A DNA stretch of 64,000 nt from Bacteroidota bacterium. Its GTDB lineage: Bacteria > Bacteroidota > Bacteroidia > Flavobacteriales_D > Crocinitomicaceae. Below the pieces are notes generated by a model. It did no database searches and was not told the DNA's origin. It saw only the letters and a program-made list of their open reading frames with translations. The stretch covers positions 62,001 to 126,000 of the forward strand of contig VGMY01000003.1 of assembly GCA_016866255.1 (NCBI GenBank), read 5' to 3'. Both the position numbers and the translations under genes were made by a program. Positions within the stretch are counted from its first letter, which is position 1; every line of letters begins with the position of its first letter. Positions 44,030-52,782 of the stretch are shown here, piece after piece.

Positions 44030-45098
44030 ACATGGTTTGCGGAAGCTGAGTTGTTGCATCTGGGCTGCCTGGCCAATTGCCGCCGACGGCAACATTGAAA
44101 ATAAAGAAGAACTTCTCTTGAAATTCTGCCAATTGAGCAGGAGTCGTATTCAAGGTATTGTAAACCACATTATCCAACAACCAAGTAATTCCATTCGCAT
44201 TCCAGACAATTGAAAAAACGTGAAACTCGTCAGCAAATATTCCAGCATTCAGCGTGTAACTATCTCCGTATTGCGCGTGGGCACCGTTATCACTCCAGTG
44301 GGCTGTTCCATGAACCGTTCGGTCATTATTCCCCGCTCCACCGATCATTTCCATGATATCAATTTCTCCGCAAGACGGCCATCCAACAGAGCTAAAATTA
44401 TCTCCCAGCATCCAAAGGGCGGGCCAAATACCTTGTCCCTTAGGCAAGGCTGCGCGAATGTCGATGCGTCCATATTTCCAAGATTTTTTACCTTGCGTTT
44501 TTATTCTACTCGAGGTATAATTTTGCCCCCCCATTGCCTCTTGTTTAGCGGTAATTTGAAGCACCCCTCCAGAAACTGTTGCATTCTGATTCGTGTAATA
44601 TTGAAGTTCGTTATTGCCCCACCCGGAATTTCCTGTTCCGATATCGTAAACCCAATCGGCAGATAATGCGTTGCCGTTGAATTCATCCTGCCAAACAAGG
44701 GTGTAACCGCTGTAGCTCAGGGGGCTTGTGGTTCCTCCGGTTGGAGCACCGGTACCCCCTAAATCCAAATTGATTTCGAAAACATCAAGTTCGGAAACAA
44801 AATGCTCTGCAGACGTGTAGGCCCTAGTTTTGACAGAATATTCCCCTGAAGCGGAATAGGTATGCGTTGCCATACCGTTAGGGGATTCTACCATGGTGGA
44901 ATCACCGTTTTCATAAAACGTGAAAATGTAAAAGTTCGCGGAGTCTGCATGTGCAGTAACATCAACTGTCGCCGAATTAATATCCAAGGTAACCGACAAA
45001 TTGGTCGGTAAAATCACTTCTCTTGGATTGTAATTGTCTTTTTGGCAAGACATACAAAATACCAAGGGAAAGCCTAAAAAGAGCATTTTTTCATTCAT
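44001..45098 (-). CDS. GH16 endo-beta-1,3-glucanase (laminarinase-like) lipoprotein
   Basis: 365 residues with an N-terminal lipobox (CMSC, Cys 18), a PKD-like domain (about 30-112), a Gly/Thr linker and a GH16 domain. The active site reads GEIDIME: nucleophile Glu 245, Asp 247 and acid/base Glu 250; WPALWMLG before it and the late FNVAVGGNWPG are typical of laminarinases. Cuts beta-1,3 (or mixed-linkage) glucan at the cell surface so that SusCD can import the pieces. Lies 2 bases after the PKD lipoprotein gene. Confidence 0.94.
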   Translation of the reverse strand: MNEKMLFLGFPLVFCMSCQKDNYNPREVILPTNLSVTLDINSATVDVTAHADSANFYIFTFYENGDSTMVESPNGMATHTYSASGEYSVKTRAYTSAEHFVSELDVFEINLDLGGTGAPTGGTTSPLSYSGYTLVWQDEFNGNALSADWVYDIGTGNSGWGNNELQYYTNQNATVSGGVLQITAKQEAMGGQNYTSSRIKTQGKKSWKYGRIDIRAALPKGQGIWPALWMLGDNFSSVGWPSCGEIDIMEMIGGAGNNDRTVHGTAHWSDNGAHAQYGDSYTLNAGIFADEFHVFSIVWNANGITWLLDNVVYNTLNTTPAQLAEFQEKFFFIFNVAVGGNWPGSPDATTQLPQTMYVDYVRVFQ

Positions 45099-45100
45099 GG

Positions 45101-45952
45101 TTATTCCACTTTAAGTTTAAGGTACCAGTTTAATCCCCCAGCATGGTGGCCGTATTGAAGGTACATGGTCGTATCTGTTAATTCAAGAATTCTATAGGTG
45201 TTGACCCCCGTGTAGAACCCAATAAACGCCCCGTTCGACAGAGTAATCGTAGTTTCAGGGCCTTCTACGAGGTTCCACGATTTATCCATTTGATTCGCAT
45301 ATGGTGCCGTAAAATCTCCTAAATTCTGAAAAGAACCTGGAAAACTGGCAGCTAAAGAATTATGCAAATAGATATCCCCGTTGGTAATCATGTCGAATTT
45401 AAAAGCATTCAAATGAAAAACATATTTATCGTCGTACAAACCGCAACCCGGCTTTTCATTGGCTCCTGCCGCCCACCATTCGGGAGTAGCCCCTAAAGGA
45501 CTTTCCGGATCGGGCCCAACCCCGAAATGCCCGCTTAATACTGAGTCGATCACCCATGTTTTATAACCTGGTCCATTCGCTCCACCGGTCAATTTATTAT
45601 AAAACGGATTGTCTAACAAGCCAAGGTCCGTTTGAGCGATAACCACCTGCTGCGAAGACGAACGACTTCCTCCTTTGTTAAAAACGGTTAGGGTTATCGT
45701 GTAGGTGCCTGCATAAGGGTATATGGCGCTTACATTGGAGCCTTCCCCCTTCATTCCGTTACCAAAATCCCATCGGTGAACCAAATTTGGGTTATTCGCT
45801 GAAAGTTCAATAATATTGGCGTTCGAATCGGAAGGCGTCGCAACAAAGGTTGCATCTTGTGCCTTCGGTGGGTCTCCAAGCGTTGGACGAACCTTTTTAC
45901 ATGCACTAAAGGCGAAAACTGATAAAAGCGAAAGAAGGATGTACTTATTCAT
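45101..45952 (-). CDS. PKD-domain surface glycan-binding lipoprotein (SusE-position)
   Basis: 283 residues, lipobox FSAC (Cys 18). PKD domain (about 35-108, with HRWDFGNGMKG and YPYAGTYTITL) followed by a beta-rich module (about 115-283) containing FGVGPDPESPLGATPEWWAAG and CGLYDDKYVF. That module resembles the N-module of the T9SS glycan-binding protein downstream. Sits directly after susD, the usual place of surface glycan-binding proteins, and likely holds beta-glucan for GH16 and SusCD. Confidence 0.85.
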   Translation of the reverse strand: MNKYILLSLLSVFAFSACKKVRPTLGDPPKAQDATFVATPSDSNANIIELSANNPNLVHRWDFGNGMKGEGSNVSAIYPYAGTYTITLTVFNKGGSRSSSQQVVIAQTDLGLLDNPFYNKLTGGANGPGYKTWVIDSVLSGHFGVGPDPESPLGATPEWWAAGANEKPGCGLYDDKYVFHLNAFKFDMITNGDIYLHNSLAASFPGSFQNLGDFTAPYANQMDKSWNLVEGPETTITLSNGAFIGFYTGVNTYRILELTDTTMYLQYGHHAGGLNWYLKLKVE

Positions 45953-45964
45953 AATCTAAAAGTA

Positions 45965-47419
45965 TTAATAACCCGCATTTTGAGGCCAACGACCCCCGGC
46001 TAAATCTATTTCAACTTGAGGAATAGGAAAGACTTCATGTTTTCCGGGGATGAACCCGGGAATTTCCAATGTGGCTTTGCCTGTTCTGACTAAATCAAAA
46101 AACCGATGCCCTTCTCCTGATAATTCAAAGCGGCGTTCATTGTAAATTTTTTCCAAGGAATTGACCGACATTCCCGGAATGGATACGCGCGATCGAACTT
46201 GATTAACATAGGTTTGCGCAAGCCCCGTATTACCAAGGTGATAACTGGCCTCTGCGGCCATTAAGAGTACATCCGCATATCGAATTACCCGATAATTCAC
46301 TGGGCTGGTCAAATCGTTGTCGGGCAACCCAATTTCCCCTTGCCTCTTAATGTATTTATTATTGTAAAACCCGGTGTGTCCACCAGCCCCAATTGCGTAG
46401 GTTATTGCACCGGGATTGGGTTGGGCTGCAATAAAGGCCTCAATATCTAAAACGGTGACGCCTCTTCTTGGATCGCCCGCTGGGAAAAAATCGTAAAGGT
46501 CTTGCGTTGGCAAATTGTAGCTGTTTCCGTCGCCATAAACCGGCCCATTGTATTGTCGGATTCCTTGAAATCCAGGGGCGGCATTCCCTTCCAAACAAAC
46601 CAAGCAACCGTAGCTCCCTCCTTCCAGGCCTGTATATTGTACATCAAAAACGGTTTCAGCATTGTTCTCATGTGCCACATCGAATAATTCTGCGTACGTT
46701 GGGTGAAGGCTGTATAACCCGCTGTTGATGACCTCATCAAAGGTTTGGGCAGCTTCAGCCCATTTATTTTGGTAAACATAGGCTTTTCCTAATAAGGCAA
46801 GGGCAGCGCCTCGAGTGGCTCTTCCTTTTTGCGAGGCGACAGGGTTAAGTACGGGAAAGGCTTCCTTCAGGTCTTTTTCTATCTGGGCATACACCTCCGC
46901 TTTCGGGGCTCGGTCGATGGTTCTTACTTCTTCGATTCCAAGACGTTTATCAATCACCAACGGAACATCTCCAAAAAATTTAACCAATTCAAAATAATAG
47001 TAGGCCCGAAGGAATTTTGCCTCCGCAAGGATATGATCTTTACCAAGAAAATTAATGTTGTCCTTGTTCTCTAAAATATAGTTGGCTCTTGAAATTCCCA
47101 CATAATTCCATCGAAAAACACTGCGCAAATCGTTGTTAACTCCGCCGTGCGACATGGCATCGATCTGATGAAGGCCCTGAGAATCGTTGGCACTTTCTCC
47201 CCCCGCGATAGCATTATCCGAAGCGATTTCTCCAATCCACAAGGACATAAAAGAGGTTTGCAATAAATCATAAGCCCCTATTAAGGCTCGTTCATAATCT
47301 TCGGGTGTTTTAAAATAGTTTTCCGCATCTTGGGTATAAGGAGGGTCAACCGTAAGAAACTTTTTACACGAAAAAAGGCCAATAATGAGTGCCCCTGTAA
47401 TCAACAAATGTTTTTTCAT
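45965..47419 (-). CDS. susD: SusD/RagB-family nutrient-binding lipoprotein
   Basis: 484 residues, lipobox FSC (Cys 18). SusD fold with N-terminal DPPYTQDAENYFKTPEDYERALIGAYDLL and TPR-like helices (AEAKFLRAYYYFELVKFFGDVPLV), and the C-terminal YNERRFELSGEGHRFFDLVRTG and HEVFPIPQVEIDL found in the family. Forms the lid on the SusC transporter and binds glycan. Starts 3 bases after susC. Confidence 0.96.
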   Translation of the reverse strand: MKKHLLITGALIIGLFSCKKFLTVDPPYTQDAENYFKTPEDYERALIGAYDLLQTSFMSLWIGEIASDNAIAGGESANDSQGLHQIDAMSHGGVNNDLRSVFRWNYVGISRANYILENKDNINFLGKDHILAEAKFLRAYYYFELVKFFGDVPLVIDKRLGIEEVRTIDRAPKAEVYAQIEKDLKEAFPVLNPVASQKGRATRGAALALLGKAYVYQNKWAEAAQTFDEVINSGLYSLHPTYAELFDVAHENNAETVFDVQYTGLEGGSYGCLVCLEGNAAPGFQGIRQYNGPVYGDGNSYNLPTQDLYDFFPAGDPRRGVTVLDIEAFIAAQPNPGAITYAIGAGGHTGFYNNKYIKRQGEIGLPDNDLTSPVNYRVIRYADVLLMAAEASYHLGNTGLAQTYVNQVRSRVSIPGMSVNSLEKIYNERRFELSGEGHRFFDLVRTGKATLEIPGFIPGKHEVFPIPQVEIDLAGGRWPQNAGY

Positions 47420-47422
47420 GTG

Positions 47423-50400
47423 TTAAAATTTAAATTGTAATCCAACCATCATAGTTTTCGCTTGAGGGTACATTCCGTAGTCTACACCTGCCGACAAAGC
47501 ACTGGACGAGCCTAAATCAGGATCATATCCCATGTATTTCGTAAGTGTAAAGAGGTTATTAGCCGCCAAGTAGACGCGGAGTTGTTCCATGTTAATTTTC
47601 CTCAACCAATCTTTCGAAAACGAATATCCCAATTGCAGATTTCGCAAGCGAAGGAAAGAGCCGTCTTCCACGTAAAAGGAGGAAAAAACATTGTTACGCG
47701 TTGGTTCGGTTGTTTGGCGAGGAACATCGAAGGAACTTCCGGGCCCTACCCACCGGTCAATGGTATAACTCAGCTGGTTCGCATAGGGTTGTTGACGCTC
47801 GTAATTGCGGATGATTTCATTTCCAATAGAAGCGAAAAAATTAGCCGAAAGATCAAACCCTTTGTAGCTACTGGAAACACTGAAACCCATGATAAAGTCA
47901 GGAATAGCTGAACCTAAATTGGTTTTATCGCTGTCGTCGGTAAAGCTGATGACCCCATCTCCGTTCTGATCCACAAAGATTAAGTCCCCAGGCTTGGCAC
48001 CTTCTTGAACCACCTGAGCGTTGTCGATTTCATCCTGCGTTTGGAAAACACCCGCCGTTTGATACCCAAAGAAATATCCAATTTCATATCCTTTTTGAAA
48101 GCGAGTGGCTACATCTCCGCCTACACTGAAGGCTGCTCCGGGAAGATAGTCCACTCCTGATGGGACCTCGGTTACTTGATTGTTCACCGCCGTAAAGTTC
48201 CAATTAGCTTCGTACAAGAACTTTTTGGTCCTATCAGACCGATACCCTAACTCGATTTCCCAGCCTTTGTTCGAAACATTACCCGCATTAATCACCGGCG
48301 GGTATCCACCGGGGCCATAGGATCCCATCAATGCAGAAACGTCGGGTTGAAACAATAAATCGTAGGTGTTTTTAATAAAATAATTGGTGGAAAAGGATAG
48401 TTTTTTCCAAAATGATAGGTCAAGACCGATGTTCAATTGACGGGTTGTTTCCCATTTTAGATCCGGATTAGCTGGACGACCGATCGCTACCCCTTGGGTA
48501 ATTACGTCATCGAAGACATATACCCCTTCACCGTTGAGAAGCGCTCGGTAGGCAAAATTGGGGATCTGATCATTTCCCGAAATACCGTAGCTTACCCGCA
48601 ATTTGCATAAGTCCATAGGCTTGAACTTGAAAAACGACTCTTCTGAAATTAACCAACCAGCTGAGAAGGATGGGAAGGTCCCAAAACGGCTATTGGGTCC
48701 AAATTTGCTCGAGCCGTCACGACGAATAACGGCCGAAACCACATATTTTTCTTTGAATGCATATTCCGCTCTCAAAAAAGCTGAAACCAATCGCTCCGTA
48801 AACTCCCAAGAACCAGTATTGTTTAAAAATCCACCTTGCGTAGAATTGGCTGAAATATCGGCATAATTAACGTCGTTATTGGGTATACCATAAGCTACTC
48901 CATTCAACGAATTACCCTCACGTTGGAAAATAGTAACACCAGCTGTAGCCTTTACTTGATGATCTTTTGCAAACACTTGATCGTAATTCACAAATCCTTC
49001 GTAGGATAAATCGGCGAATGTGTTTCGCTCTTCGTAAACTGCAGCGCCGCGATCTATTTCAACGCCGGTTGCTAACTCAACCGTTGGAGACTCCAGTTGC
49101 GCATTCAGGGCGGTGTTGGCATATTTGCCTTCGCCGTACCAAACCAAGGGGGAAAACACTTTCGAGTCTACCAATGCTACATTGTAATTAAATCGGTTAG
49201 TAACGGTTAAAAAAGAGAGGGGTTTGAAAACAAACTCTTCCTTTCCGACAAATTTCTGTGCTTTATTCCAGTTATAGGTATTCATGATTTGGGCAACGGG
49301 GTTGATGATGTCGCTTACTTCTTCCATGTACGAGTAATTCCCCATGGGAGAAATCACCGACTCCGTTGGAAATGCGTTAATTGCGTTGTATAAAACAGAA
49401 CCAATGCCGTTTTCAGGCAAGGTGTTTCGTCCTTCGGAGGAAAACAACAAGACCGAATTTAGCTTTAATTTATCCGATAAATCCGTTGAAAAATTCAACC
49501 TTGCATTGTACCTATCAAAGTGTGATTTAGCACCACCTACAATTCCGTCTTGGTTGAAATACCCTAAACCAATGGAATAACGTGTTGCCAAAGTTCCCCC
49601 GTTCAATGAAACGTTGTGGCTTTGTACCGGTGAGCGTGTAAATACTTGATCTTGCCAATCCGTACCCTCTCCAACATTTACATTGTTGAAAGGCATTGCC
49701 TGACCGCCCATAGCAAACATTTCGTTTTTAATGACCGCATACTCATCGGCACGCAATAAATCCAATTTCTTTGAGGTCTGTTGTAATCCAAAATAACCGT
49801 TGTATTCTATGGTGGGTTTTCGATTAATTGCCCCGTTTTTCGTTTCGATTAACACCACTCCGTTCGCGGCTCTGACGCCATAAATACCGGCCATAGCATC
49901 TTTTAAGACGGTAATTGATTTAATGTCTGATGGATTCAAGGCATTCAACCCCTGAGAATCATAAACAATCCCGTCTACTAGAATCAAGGGGTCGTTGTCC
50001 CCGAAAGTACCTAAACCCCGGATGCGAATGTTCGCACTTCCTCCCGGCGATCCCGAATTCGTCGAAATATTAACCCCGGACATCTGACCTTGTAGGGCTT
50101 GGTCCATTCGCGACATGTTCATTTTTTCAATGTCTTCTCCATCCACTTTTGACGTAGCACCGGTTAGTGTTTTATTTTTGGCTTCTCCATAACCGATTAC
50201 TGTTACTTCATTCTTTTCTGAAACAGTCGGCTTCATAACAATTGTCAACTCTTGAGGTCCTGGACCGATTGTCAATTCTTGCGATTGATAACCGTAAACG
50301 GTTATCGATATGCTCGTCGAAATGGTGTCCTTTAATAACAGGCTAAAGGTGCCATCCACCGAAGAAAGGGCATTCCCTTTGGGTGATTTAACGGTAACTT

Positions 50401-50515
50401 TGGCGAATCCTAATGGTTCATTGGCGTCATTTATTATTTTTCCTGTAATAGTCCTGTTCTGGGCTACGGAAAAAAAAGTTAGCGATACACCAAATAGTAA
50501 AAAAAATGATTTCAT
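47423..50515 (-). CDS. susC: SusC-type TonB-dependent glycan transporter
   Basis: 1030 residues, the usual SusC length. Signal peptide, carboxypeptidase-regulatory-like domain (GKIINDANEPLGFAKV), plug with GVNISTNSGSPGGSANIRIRG and VDGIVYDSQGLNALNPSDI, and a large beta barrel ending in a Phe (LQFKF). Takes up oligosaccharides in TonB-driven fashion together with SusD. First gene of a five-gene operon whose enzymes point to beta-glucan. Its about 90-base leader contains a strong hairpin, and the promoter region holds an inverted repeat. Confidence 0.97.
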   Translation of the reverse strand: MKSFFLLFGVSLTFFSVAQNRTITGKIINDANEPLGFAKVTVKSPKGNALSSVDGTFSLLLKDTISTSISITVYGYQSQELTIGPGPQELTIVMKPTVSEKNEVTVIGYGEAKNKTLTGATSKVDGEDIEKMNMSRMDQALQGQMSGVNISTNSGSPGGSANIRIRGLGTFGDNDPLILVDGIVYDSQGLNALNPSDIKSITVLKDAMAGIYGVRAANGVVLIETKNGAINRKPTIEYNGYFGLQQTSKKLDLLRADEYAVIKNEMFAMGGQAMPFNNVNVGEGTDWQDQVFTRSPVQSHNVSLNGGTLATRYSIGLGYFNQDGIVGGAKSHFDRYNARLNFSTDLSDKLKLNSVLLFSSEGRNTLPENGIGSVLYNAINAFPTESVISPMGNYSYMEEVSDIINPVAQIMNTYNWNKAQKFVGKEEFVFKPLSFLTVTNRFNYNVALVDSKVFSPLVWYGEGKYANTALNAQLESPTVELATGVEIDRGAAVYEERNTFADLSYEGFVNYDQVFAKDHQVKATAGVTIFQREGNSLNGVAYGIPNNDVNYADISANSTQGGFLNNTGSWEFTERLVSAFLRAEYAFKEKYVVSAVIRRDGSSKFGPNSRFGTFPSFSAGWLISEESFFKFKPMDLCKLRVSYGISGNDQIPNFAYRALLNGEGVYVFDDVITQGVAIGRPANPDLKWETTRQLNIGLDLSFWKKLSFSTNYFIKNTYDLLFQPDVSALMGSYGPGGYPPVINAGNVSNKGWEIELGYRSDRTKKFLYEANWNFTAVNNQVTEVPSGVDYLPGAAFSVGGDVATRFQKGYEIGYFFGYQTAGVFQTQDEIDNAQVVQEGAKPGDLIFVDQNGDGVISFTDDSDKTNLGSAIPDFIMGFSVSSSYKGFDLSANFFASIGNEIIRNYERQQPYANQLSYTIDRWVGPGSSFDVPRQTTEPTRNNVFSSFYVEDGSFLRLRNLQLGYSFSKDWLRKINMEQLRVYLAANNLFTLTKYMGYDPDLGSSSALSAGVDYGMYPQAKTMMVGLQFKF

Positions 50516-50536
50516 GGCATTCGTTTAAGTTACTTT

Positions 50537-50556
50537 GCAGGGAGTTTCCTCCCTGC
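50537..50556 (-). repeat. Leader hairpin in the susC 5' untranslated region
   Basis: A perfect 8-bp stem GCAGGGAG/CTCCCTGC with a 4-base loop, 21 bases before the susC start codon, in a strongly AT-rich leader. On the minus strand it is not followed by T's, so it is no terminator. May stabilise the mRNA, act as a translation control element, or bind a regulator. Confidence 0.6.
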
Positions 50557-50607
50557 GGTCTAAGTAAAAATTAACCGTTCAACTAATTTTAAACTAATTG
50601 AATGCGG

Positions 50608-50641
50608 TAAATATAACCATATTATTGTATTTATTACAATA
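50608..50641 (-). promoter_or_regulatory. susC promoter region with perfect inverted repeat
   Basis: Minus-strand box TATATTTA (50608-50615), one base off TAnnTTTG, with TTG 21 bases further upstream, giving a canonical spacing. The TTG lies inside a perfect inverted repeat TATTGTA-TTTAT-TACAATA (50623-50641). This is the same element as at 41671-41689. Position over the -33 element fits a repressor or activator site. Confidence 0.5.
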
Positions 50642-50650
50642 TCTAAGGAC

Positions 50651-51346
50651 TTACATTTTAAAAAACCATTCATTCTCATCAAGACGACCCAATTCTTCAG
50701 AAGCATTAAAAGAAAATAGATTGGCGGGACGGTGTTTTACATTGGTTTGTTTCTCGGTGTGTTTCACCAGTGGAATTCCTTTAATTTTCTTTCGAAAGTT
50801 GGCTTTATCAAAAGGAATGCCTTTGGAATATTCAAACAATTGTTGAAATTCGCTCAAGGTAAATTTTTCGGCCAATAACTCAAAACAAATGGGCTCAATG
50901 GAAAGTTGTTTGTTAAGACGATCGAAGGTCGCCTCGAGAATTTCATTGTGATCAAAAGCCAAATCACCGACTTCCAAAACGGGTTCCCAACGCACTTCAT
51001 CTGCCCATGAAGAGGCTTTAATGGATACTTCCTCAATACGCACCAAGGCGTAATAGGCAATGGTAATTACACGTCCTTGTGGGTGCCGAGATGGGCTACC
51101 GAACGTGTGAGCTTGGTGCATTTGAACATTCGTCAAGCCTGTTAATTCGCATAAGATGCGTTCAGCCGCAAAAGGAAGGTCTTCATCGGGATAAACCAAG
51201 TCTCCGGGTATGGCCCAATAATCTTTGTAAGGATCAATGGATCTTTTAATAAGAAGCGTTTTGATTTTGCCTTCCGTAAAACCAAAAATCAAGCAGTCCA
51301 CCGAAAAAGCGGACGTGAAAAAATCGGAAAAGTCAATTTTATACAT
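50651..51346 (-). CDS. NrtR-like Nudix-domain transcriptional regulator
   Basis: 231 residues. An N-terminal Nudix domain (about 10-145) is followed by a winged helix (about 155-215) with FTLSEFQQLFEYSKGIPFDKANFRKKI and a late RPANLF, the layout of NrtR/AraR-type regulators. The Nudix box (about 48-71) is degenerate: the expected RE..EE reads ER..CE, so hydrolysis is unlikely and ligand sensing likely. In this phylum such regulators control sugar genes. It is co-transcribed with the MFS sugar permease (8-base gap) and sits next to susC, so it probably governs this PUL. Confidence 0.9.
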   Translation of the reverse strand: MYKIDFSDFFTSAFSVDCLIFGFTEGKIKTLLIKRSIDPYKDYWAIPGDLVYPDEDLPFAAERILCELTGLTNVQMHQAHTFGSPSRHPQGRVITIAYYALVRIEEVSIKASSWADEVRWEPVLEVGDLAFDHNEILEATFDRLNKQLSIEPICFELLAEKFTLSEFQQLFEYSKGIPFDKANFRKKIKGIPLVKHTEKQTNVKHRPANLFSFNASEELGRLDENEWFFKM

Positions 51347-51354
51347 TCCTTATT

Positions 51355-52782
51355 TTAATGAATGGCATCCGCAGTACCAACCTCGCTAATACCCTGTTTC
51401 TTCAACATTCGGCTAACGGAAAGAGCAAAGAACACAAGGTACGCAAAGCACAGCACTCCCAGCCAATAGGATCCTTGGATGCCAACTCCGCGAATGTTTC
51501 CCAAGGATGCCTGCCATTGAGAAATAAACCCTCCGCCCATGATCATCATGATCATTAAACTCGATGCCATATTGGTTTTTTCGTTGAGACCAGCAATTCC
51601 TAGCGTAAAAATACAGGGCCATAAGGTTGAACAAAAAAGCCCTACAGCAATAAAGGCAAATACGCTAACCATACCATTTGCGCAAATTCCCACCACCAAT
51701 GAAATAGCACCCAAACAAGAATATACTAAAAGCTGGCGAACAGGATTCCCTCCAGTAAATGCATCCGCAAGCATTAAAATTACTACAATAAAAAGATAGG
51801 GGTAAAACACCTGTACGTTGTGACCGGCAATGAAATTTACCAACATAAAAATGGCAAAGGCCATGAAGGGCAAAAGCAAACTCAATTTTTGTTTTAATTC
51901 ATCAGAAACACCGAAGGCTCCTGCCGCGGAAGACCAGCGACCAATCATTAGACTGGCCCAAAAAAGGGATACAAAAGGAGCAATTTCGCTCTCCTTTGTT
52001 CCAAGTTTTTGCTTCATAAATTCCGGTAAATTACTGGCTGTTGATACCTCCACGCCCACGTACACAAAAATGGCTAGCATGGCCAGAAGAACTTGTGGTT
52101 TACGAATTACCGAAAACACGGAAACTTCTGTTTGAACTTCATGGGTATCCGACTCAATTTGATCCGGAACTTTGGAGAATTTAAAGAATAGTGCCGTTAA
52201 TACAAACGTGGCTCCCAATACCAAATATGGAATCTTTACAGCCGATAATTCAAGCCCCGTTTTTCCTGTCCCCGCAGCGCCAAATATGGCAAATGAAACC
52301 AGAACAGGACCAATCGTTGTACCGATATTATTAATGCCCCCAGCCAAACTTAACCTCAAATTTCCTGTTTTTGGGTCCCCCATGTTAATGGCTAAAGGAT
52401 TGGCGGCAATTTGTTGAAGGGCAAACCCTATTCCAACGATAAACAAACCTGCCAGCAATAGCGAAAAGGAAGCGTTATCTGCCGCAGGAATAAATAAAAG
52501 CGTGCCAAGAGCAGAAATAATAAGCCCTACTGCTAAACCGTTGCGATAACCTAGTATTTTAAGTAAATCTTTTCTCAGCAAAGCAGAAACGATAAAATAC
52601 ATTAAAGAACCAACCGTATAGGCAATGTAAAAAGCAACAGAAATTAATTGTGCTTTTTCCTGACTTAAAATAAGGGCTTTTTTAAAAACGGGAATTAGTA
52701 TATCGTTGCTTGAGGCTACGAACCCCCAAAAAAAGAAAATGACGACAAGGGCTCCAAAAGCGCCAAAATTTGTTTTTCGCAT
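51355..52782 (-). CDS. Sugar MFS permease (FucP/GlcP-like)
   Basis: 475 residues from ATG 52782; a far longer in-frame reading runs into the dxs gene and is rejected. Twelve hydrophobic segments. The start FGALVVIFFFWGFVASSNDILIP and the PLAINMGDPKTGNLRLSLAGGINNIGTTIGP region are typical of the FucP/glucose-galactose symporter group. Brings monosaccharides (probably glucose from GH3) across the inner membrane. Its start codon abuts an 18-bp palindrome, and the regulator gene follows. Confidence 0.92.
   Translation of the reverse strand: MRKTNFGAFGALVVIFFFWGFVASSNDILIPVFKKALILSQEKAQLISVAFYIAYTVGSLMYFIVSALLRKDLLKILGYRNGLAVGLIISALGTLLFIPAADNASFSLLLAGLFIVGIGFALQQIAANPLAINMGDPKTGNLRLSLAGGINNIGTTIGPVLVSFAIFGAAGTGKTGLELSAVKIPYLVLGATFVLTALFFKFSKVPDQIESDTHEVQTEVSVFSVIRKPQVLLAMLAIFVYVGVEVSTASNLPEFMKQKLGTKESEIAPFVSLFWASLMIGRWSSAAGAFGVSDELKQKLSLLLPFMAFAIFMLVNFIAGHNVQVFYPYLFIVVILMLADAFTGGNPVRQLLVYSCLGAISLVVGICANGMVSVFAFIAVGLFCSTLWPCIFTLGIAGLNEKTNMASSLMIMMIMGGGFISQWQASLGNIRGVGIQGSYWLGVLCFAYLVFFALSVSRMLKKQGISEVGTADAIH

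Noticed and set aside
44030-44095. Upstream 22 residues of the GH3 frame
   Set aside because: They lie inside the GH16 coding region and precede a plausible signal peptide; a start at 44029 or 44014 is better.
50516-50650. Riboswitch or tRNA-like RNA in the 135-base gap before susC
   Set aside because: Apart from one hairpin and the inverted repeat, there are no further paired elements or conserved loops; no known aptamer pattern is visible.
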